10,486 nucleotides of DNA from Scybalousia_A sp963588535 (lineage in GTDB: Bacteria; Bacteroidota; Bacteroidia; Bacteroidales; P3). The stretch is from NCBI GenBank assembly GCA_963588535.1, contig CAVAII010000013.1, positions 1 to 10,486 of the forward strand, in the 5' to 3' direction. Positions 6,846 to 10,486 of this stretch are shown piece after piece (the first letter of the stretch is position 1; every line of letters begins with the position of its first letter). The notes beneath the pieces were generated by a model that worked only from the letters and a program-made list of their open reading frames with translations, ran no database searches and had not been told where the DNA came from. Both the position numbers and the translations under genes were made by a program.

Positions 6846-7838
6846 TTAACTATTTATTTTCTTGTATATAGCATCTTTTAACTCAACTAACCCTTTTTGT
6901 GCCACAGAAGAAATAAAGAATACCTCGCAATCAACATGTATTGTCTCTTTTAGTTGAGATATCATCTGGTCGTCCATCATATCGCACTTAGTAACAGCCA
7001 ATATACGCTCTTTGTGTAATAATTCAGGGTTGTATTTACGTAATTCGTTCAAGAGTATATTGTATTCATCATTAATATCTCTATCCGAATCACAACTAAC
7101 CATAAACAAAAGAATACTATTTCTCTCTATGTGTCTTAGGAATCTTAATCCCAAACCCTTACCTTCACTTGCTCCTTCTATTATACCAGGTATATCTGCC
7201 ATAATAAAAGATTTCTCATCTCTATATTTTACTATTCCAAGATTAGGTATAAGGGTCGTAAAAGGATAATTGGCTATCTCGGGCTTTGCTGCCGATACGA
7301 CACTTAACAAAGTACTCTTGCCAGCATTAGGAAAACCTACCAGACCAACATCTGCTAATATCTTCAATTCTATTATAACCCATTTCTCAATACCTTCTTC
7401 TCCTGGCTGAGCAAAACGAGGCGTGCGGTTGGTAGCAGACTTAAAGAAATCATTACCTTTTCCCCCTCTACCACCAGCAAACAATATCTTTTTCTCTCCA
7501 TCTTCGGTTATCTCACATAGTTGTTCGCCTGTCTCGGCATCTTTGATTACTACTCCCAAAGGTACTTCTATTATACGATCTCCACCATCTGCTCCGTGAC
7601 GAAGATTACTTCCGCCAGCCTCTCCATTCTCGGCAAAGATATGTTTGGTATATTTCAAATGCAAGAGTGTCCATAGTTGAGCATTACCTTTTAGTATGAT
7701 ATGCCCTCCTCTACCTCCGTCTCCACCATCGGGTCCGCCTTTGAATTCTTTCGCTGCGTGTAGAAGGTGCATACAACCTTTGCCACCATTACCACTCCTA
7801 CACAAAACCTTAACATAATCTACAAAATTGCTTGTCAT
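6846..7838 (-). CDS. obgE: Obg-family ribosome-associated GTPase
   Basis: A 330-residue GTPase involved in large ribosomal subunit maturation and stress or growth control. The glycine-rich Obg fold fills residues 1-158 (for example GGPDGGDGGRGG 34-45). The G domain follows: G1 GFPNAGKST (168-176), G2 YPFTT (191-195), G3 DIPG (215-218), G4 TKCD (283-286, Thr instead of the classical Asn) and G5 SSV (310-312). There is no C-terminal OCT domain, so this is a short form. It starts 43 bp after adk, an arrangement seen in other Bacteroidota. The leader between them contains a 13-bp tandem duplication. The ATG at 7838 gives the usual N terminus (FVDYVKVLCRSGNGG). Confidence 0.97.
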   Translation of the reverse strand: MTSNFVDYVKVLCRSGNGGKGCMHLLHAAKEFKGGPDGGDGGRGGHIILKGNAQLWTLLHLKYTKHIFAENGEAGGSNLRHGADGGDRIIEVPLGVVIKDAETGEQLCEITEDGEKKILFAGGRGGKGNDFFKSATNRTPRFAQPGEEGIEKWVIIELKILADVGLVGFPNAGKSTLLSVVSAAKPEIANYPFTTLIPNLGIVKYRDEKSFIMADIPGIIEGASEGKGLGLRFLRHIERNSILLFMVSCDSDRDINDEYNILLNELRKYNPELLHKERILAVTKCDMMDDQMISQLKETIHVDCEVFFISSVAQKGLVELKDAIYKKINS

Positions 7839-7850
7839 AGTTAGGGTATT

Positions 7851-7876
7851 TGCTGTTAGTATCTGCTGTTAGTATC
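7851..7876. repeat. 13-bp tandem duplication between adk and obgE
   Basis: TGCTGTTAGTATC occurs twice back to back (7851-7863 and 7864-7876). On the coding strand this reads GATACTAACAGCA twice, and AATACCCTAACTA immediately after is a weaker third copy that runs into the obgE ATG. It occupies most of the short adk-obgE gap. It may be a slippage product; an effect on obgE translation is possible but unsupported. Confidence 0.9.
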
Positions 7877-7881
7877 TATTA

Positions 7882-8451
7882 TTATAATTTGTCTAAAACC
7901 TCTATTAGTTTGACAGATATCTCTTCTGGTGTGCCATGCTCTCCATCTATAGAGATATAACCATTCTTTTTCTTGTAATAGTCAGCAACGGCAGATGTTT
8001 TTTTGTCATATTGATTGAAACGTTCACGAATAGTCTGCTCGTTATCGTCTTTTCTACCTTCTATTTGAGCACGTTTCAATAGTCTTTGCATCAAAACGTC
8101 TTTGTTTACCTCAAGTTCGATAACCTTAGCCTCACCTCTGTTTAAAGAAGAAAGTATTTCGTCCAAGGCTTCTGCTTGTTTAACCGTACGAGGAAAGCCG
8201 TCCAACAACAAATCTTTGCTTTTGTTAGCCTCGATAAAGGATCTAATCATACCAATAATGATCTCATCGCTAACTAATTCGCCTTTGTTGATAAGTTCTT
8301 CGGCTTGTTTGCCAAGAGGACTACCTTTCTGAATTTCTTTACGCAAAATCTCACCCGTAGAGATATAAGCGAAATCATATTTCTCTCTAATTATGCTACT
8401 TTGTGTTCCTTTGCCAGCACCAGGTGCTCCGAACAAAATGATATTTTTCAT
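7882..8451 (-). CDS. adk: Adenylate kinase, short form
   Basis: Catalyses ATP + AMP = 2 ADP in the cytoplasm. The 189-residue protein starts with the P-loop GAPGAGKGT (8-16), followed by the AMP-binding region (STGEILRKE 31-39; the GELVSDEI stretch 57-64) and DGFPRT (84-89). The LID is short: RAQIEGRKDD (127-136) leads directly to TIRERFNQYDKKT, with Arg142 and Arg144 as likely phosphate-contacting residues and no zinc-binding Cys set. Short-LID enzymes of this size are usual in Bacteroidota. It heads an apparent adk-obgE-PAP2 cluster and has a plausible promoter upstream at 8505-8531. In several relatives hpt precedes adk, but here a glycosyltransferase does. Confidence 0.97.
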   Translation of the reverse strand: MKNIILFGAPGAGKGTQSSIIREKYDFAYISTGEILRKEIQKGSPLGKQAEELINKGELVSDEIIIGMIRSFIEANKSKDLLLDGFPRTVKQAEALDEILSSLNRGEAKVIELEVNKDVLMQRLLKRAQIEGRKDDNEQTIRERFNQYDKKTSAVADYYKKKNGYISIDGEHGTPEEISVKLIEVLDKL

Positions 8452-8504
8452 ATTTATGTAGATATTTTTAGTTTTTTGTTTCTTTTCTACGCAATTTGAC
8501 CTTG

Positions 8505-8531
8505 CAAAATTACAAAAATATTCTACAACAA
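8505..8531 (-). promoter_or_regulatory. Candidate Bacteroidota-type promoter of adk
   Basis: On the minus strand TAATTTTG (8512-8505) matches the -7 consensus TAnnTTTG exactly. TTG (8531-8529) lies 16 bases upstream, slightly short of the usual 17-23 spacing; a second TTG directly follows. The region lies in the 173-bp gap before adk, and the predicted leader is roughly 45 bases. This is the best promoter candidate in the window. Confidence 0.5.
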
Positions 8532-8624
8532 GCGAATAAATTTTGTACTTTAACGAAATAATTCGGATTTTCCTTGATCTAATCAGCAGGAAAGATAAAC
8601 AAAAAACGATAGAAACTAATCTTA

Positions 8625-9389
8625 TTATTTAGAGTGCTTTCTTTGCATCTCCTGTACCTTAGTATATTTGATAAAAGTCTCTAAACTCATAATATAACAC
8701 ACTTTATATCCTGCCCAACCGTCCAAAAAACCAAGTTTAAGGAAATAAGAACGAAAGAAAGTCCAAAAAGTGCGACACACTATATCACAACAAGTAATCT
8801 TTCTCTTCTTTTTTGTTAAGTATTTCTTTGCTCCAAGAGTTGAATACTTATTAACTCTCTCTATATGCTCTTCGGTAGAGTAGTAGGAGTAATGATATAA
8901 ATCTCCTTTTAGATGTACGACCTCTATATTCGGTTCTAACAAGATCCCTTCGTGTACAAACTCGCCCTTAAAGACGGCTAATTCCTTTTTTACTAATCTT
9001 AGAGCAACATCAGGATACCAACCGCAGTGCTTAATCCACTTTTCCAAACAATAGTTGGTCATTCTATTAAAAGAATATGCCTGTGCGATGGTTTTTTCTT
9101 TAATTCTCAGGATTTCTTCTTTTAATTTAGGACTAATTTGTTCGTCAGCGTCCAAAGACAATATATAATCACCCATTGCCAAAGAGATAGCATAATTTTT
9201 TTGAGAGGCATAATCATGAAATTCTTGCTGAAAAAACCTCACACCAAACTTTTCGCAAATCTCTTTCGTCCTATCGGTAGAATAACTATCCACAACAACT
9301 ACCTCATCGGCAATATCCTTAACAGATTGTAAGCATCGCCCAATGTTTCTCTCTTCATTGAAGGTAATTATTACAGTTGTTAGTTTCAT
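8625..9389 (-). CDS. Family 2 glycosyltransferase, WaaE/KdtX-like
   Basis: A 254-residue GT-A fold enzyme. The N-terminal nucleotide-sugar domain shows TTVIITFNEERNIGRCL (4-20), VVVDSYSTDRT (31-41) and the metal-binding DADE (80-83). GWYPDVALRLVKKE (123-136) and FVHEGI (144-149) are typical of the WaaE/KdtX branch, which adds a sugar to the lipopolysaccharide inner core in enterobacteria. A hydrophobic or amphipathic stretch (about 206-240) probably holds it at the inner membrane. Donor and acceptor cannot be read from sequence; lipopolysaccharide or another surface glycan is likely. The gene ends in tandem TAA TAA stops and starts 57 bp after the 120-residue unknown gene. Confidence 0.88.
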   Translation of the reverse strand: MKLTTVIITFNEERNIGRCLQSVKDIADEVVVVDSYSTDRTKEICEKFGVRFFQQEFHDYASQKNYAISLAMGDYILSLDADEQISPKLKEEILRIKEKTIAQAYSFNRMTNYCLEKWIKHCGWYPDVALRLVKKELAVFKGEFVHEGILLEPNIEVVHLKGDLYHYSYYSTEEHIERVNKYSTLGAKKYLTKKKRKITCCDIVCRTFWTFFRSYFLKLGFLDGWAGYKVCYIMSLETFIKYTKVQEMQRKHSK

Positions 9390-9446
9390 ATCAATAGTAA
9401 TGGTGAAAAAACTCTTAATAACTATCTTGTATCCTTTACAAAAAGA

Positions 9447-9809
9447 TTAGAGAATCTGTGTCAATTCTTTGAAAATAGAAGTCTTAATAGAAGGCAAAAG
9501 CGTATCTACATTAATAATATTTATCTTGTACTTAGGTAGATAGGTATCCATCTTAGCGTCTAAGCAAGGGGCGATACCCTCTTCGGCATTTGCCTTAAAA
9601 GAAGCGTATATTACTATGCTTTGTGGTTTTTTCTCCACAGCAGAAACAAATTCTTGATGAGCCCAAGCCTTATCTACTTGTTCGTTTGCTAAACAAGAGA
9701 CAATCTTCTCTACTAATTTCTTTCTGCTGCGACGAGCAAACCAAGAAGGCTTTCTTTTCTTTTCCTTCAAAGCCTTCACTAATAGTTTGTTATCCTTTTT
9801 GCTTATCAT
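9447..9809 (-). CDS. Hypothetical lysine-rich protein of 120 residues
   Basis: I do not recognise this protein. The first 35 residues are strongly basic (KALKEKKRKPSWFARRSRKK at 12-31) and look helical and nucleic-acid- or membrane-surface-binding. The rest seems a small alpha/beta fold with a hydrophobic strand (SIVIYASF, 64-71), a segment containing the single pair of Cys with Cys83, and a second strand (INIINV, 95-100). There is no signal peptide or membrane segment. It starts 30 bp after rnfA and precedes the glycosyltransferase by 57 bp, so it is probably co-transcribed with the Rnf genes. ATG-ATA start at 9809. Base use resembles its neighbours, and the frame is long for a chance ORF in this AT-rich DNA, so I believe it is real. 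Confidence 0.65.
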   Translation of the reverse strand: MISKKDNKLLVKALKEKKRKPSWFARRSRKKLVEKIVSCLANEQVDKAWAHQEFVSAVEKKPQSIVIYASFKANAEEGIAPCLDAKMDTYLPKYKINIINVDTLLPSIKTSIFKELTQIL

Positions 9810-9839
9810 TATTGCTACAACTATATGGACAGGTTAGGA

Positions 9840-10418
9840 TTATAACTTAACCAAACCTGCAAATCCCATAAATGCCATTGCTAAAATTCCAGCAGATATT
9901 AAAGCAATAGGAGTACCTTTCATTCCTTTTGGTATGCCAACCAATTCCAAATGCTCTCTTATACCTGCAAACAAAACTAATGCTAAGGTAAAACCAAGTG
10001 CTATTGAAACTGAATAAACAAGTCCTTGTAATAAGTTGAAATCTTTTTGAATAACCAAGATAGCAATACCTAATACTGCACAGTTAGTGGTAATCAATGG
10101 TAAGAATACTCCCAAGGCTTGATACAAAGCAGGACTTATCTTCTTTAAGATTATCTCTACCATCTGGACAAGTGCCGCTATTACCAAAATAAACATTATT
10201 GTTTGCAGAAAACCTAACCCTAATGGGTCCAAAATACATTGTTGAATTAGGAAAGTAACAACCGTTGAAATTGCCATAACAAATACAACAGCCATACCCA
10301 TACCTGTTGCGGTGCTTACTTTTGTGGAAACTCCCAAAAATGGACATATACCCAAGAATTGGCTTAATACCACATTGCTAACGAATACTGCAAATACAAA
10401 AATCTTTAAATATTCCAT
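9840..10418 (-). CDS. rnfA: RnfA, membrane subunit of the Rnf ferredoxin:NAD+ oxidoreductase
   Basis: A 192-residue integral membrane protein with about six hydrophobic helices, the normal RnfA length. It matches the family closely in FLGICPFLGVS (21-31), FLPLITTNCAVLG (105-117) and the end SAGILAMAFMGFAGL. Cys25 and Cys113 are the conserved residues that, with two Cys of RnfE, hold an iron centre in the membrane. Rnf couples electron flow between ferredoxin and NAD+ to ion transport across the inner membrane. In Bacteroidota the order rnfBCDGEA is usual, which makes this the last gene of the operon, with the rest beyond the right edge. RsxA is the enterobacterial name for the same subunit; NqrE is a more distant paralogue. 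Confidence 0.96.
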   Translation of the reverse strand: MEYLKIFVFAVFVSNVVLSQFLGICPFLGVSTKVSTATGMGMAVVFVMAISTVVTFLIQQCILDPLGLGFLQTIMFILVIAALVQMVEIILKKISPALYQALGVFLPLITTNCAVLGIAILVIQKDFNLLQGLVYSVSIALGFTLALVLFAGIREHLELVGIPKGMKGTPIALISAGILAMAFMGFAGLVKL

Positions 10419-10440
10419 GACATTATATACTTTTTATTCC

Positions 10441-10486
10441 TTATTTGTCTACTTTTGACTTTTCTTTCCTATACAAACAATAATAG
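10441..10486 (-). CDS. Partial 3' end of upstream gene, possibly rnfE
   Basis: One minus-strand frame is open from the right edge to a TAA at 10441-10443 and encodes a tail YYCLYRKEKSKVDK. The hydrophobic-then-basic tail and the 22-bp spacing to rnfA fit the cytoplasmic end of RnfE, which normally precedes rnfA. Only 14 codons are visible, so both the reading frame and the identity rest mainly on gene order. Confidence 0.4.
   Translation of the reverse strand, partial: YYCLYRKEKSKVDK

Noticed and set aside
6846..7838. Loss of function in Obg because G4 reads TKCD rather than NKxD
   Set aside because: All other GTPase motifs are intact, and Thr at this position is tolerated in Obg proteins, so it is more likely a family variant.
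8569..8593. Terminator hairpin TTTCCT / AGGAAA after the glycosyltransferase gene
   Set aside because: Only six base pairs with a 13-base loop and no following T-run on the minus strand.
10084..10347. Second minus-strand frame of 87 codons inside rnfA
   Set aside because: It is an alternative frame within a gene that matches RnfA along its whole length.

Overview
The window is AT-rich DNA with every convincing gene on the minus strand. Several features point to the Bacteroidota, probably the order Bacteroidales: a PorT-type outer-membrane protein of the type IX secretion system, a short adenylate kinase followed by obgE, Bacteroidota-style LysM lytic transglycosylase and SGNH proteins, and a TAnnTTTG-type promoter element upstream of adk. 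Shine-Dalgarno sites are not apparent. Most of the window reads as ordinary chromosomal core and envelope genes. I see no defence system, prophage, insertion sequence, CRISPR array, tRNA or rRNA.

Following transcription from right to left, the right edge holds the end of an Rnf electron-transport operon: what may be the last codons of rnfE, then complete rnfA. An unrecognised 120-residue lysine-rich protein and a WaaE/KdtX-like family 2 glycosyltransferase follow at short spacing. After a 173-bp gap with a plausible promoter comes an adk-obgE-PAP2 phosphatase cluster. After another gap (151 bp to the chosen start) comes porT, whose stop codon lies one base before the start of a large FAD-dependent dehydrogenase (COG2509 type). 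After a 139-bp gap (to the chosen start) come an MltD-like lytic transglycosylase and an SGNH/GDSL esterase whose layout resembles peptidoglycan O-acetylesterase Ape1.

The left 552 bp contain no convincing gene. They hold the most unusual structure here: four 21-bp direct repeats whose spacers are arranged as mirror images around one centre. They also hold two rearranged copies of a short dispersed repeat.

The genes share an envelope theme: peptidoglycan turnover (esterase and transglycosylase), lipid or isoprenoid phosphate removal (PAP2), glycan assembly (glycosyltransferase), protein secretion (PorT) and membrane energisation (Rnf). The best functional lead is the esterase-transglycosylase pair, because O-acetyl groups on MurNAc block lytic transglycosylases. 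Two of the longest possible reading frames (transglycosylase and PorT) begin at TTG codons; I moved both starts to internal ATG codons that fit the signal peptides better.
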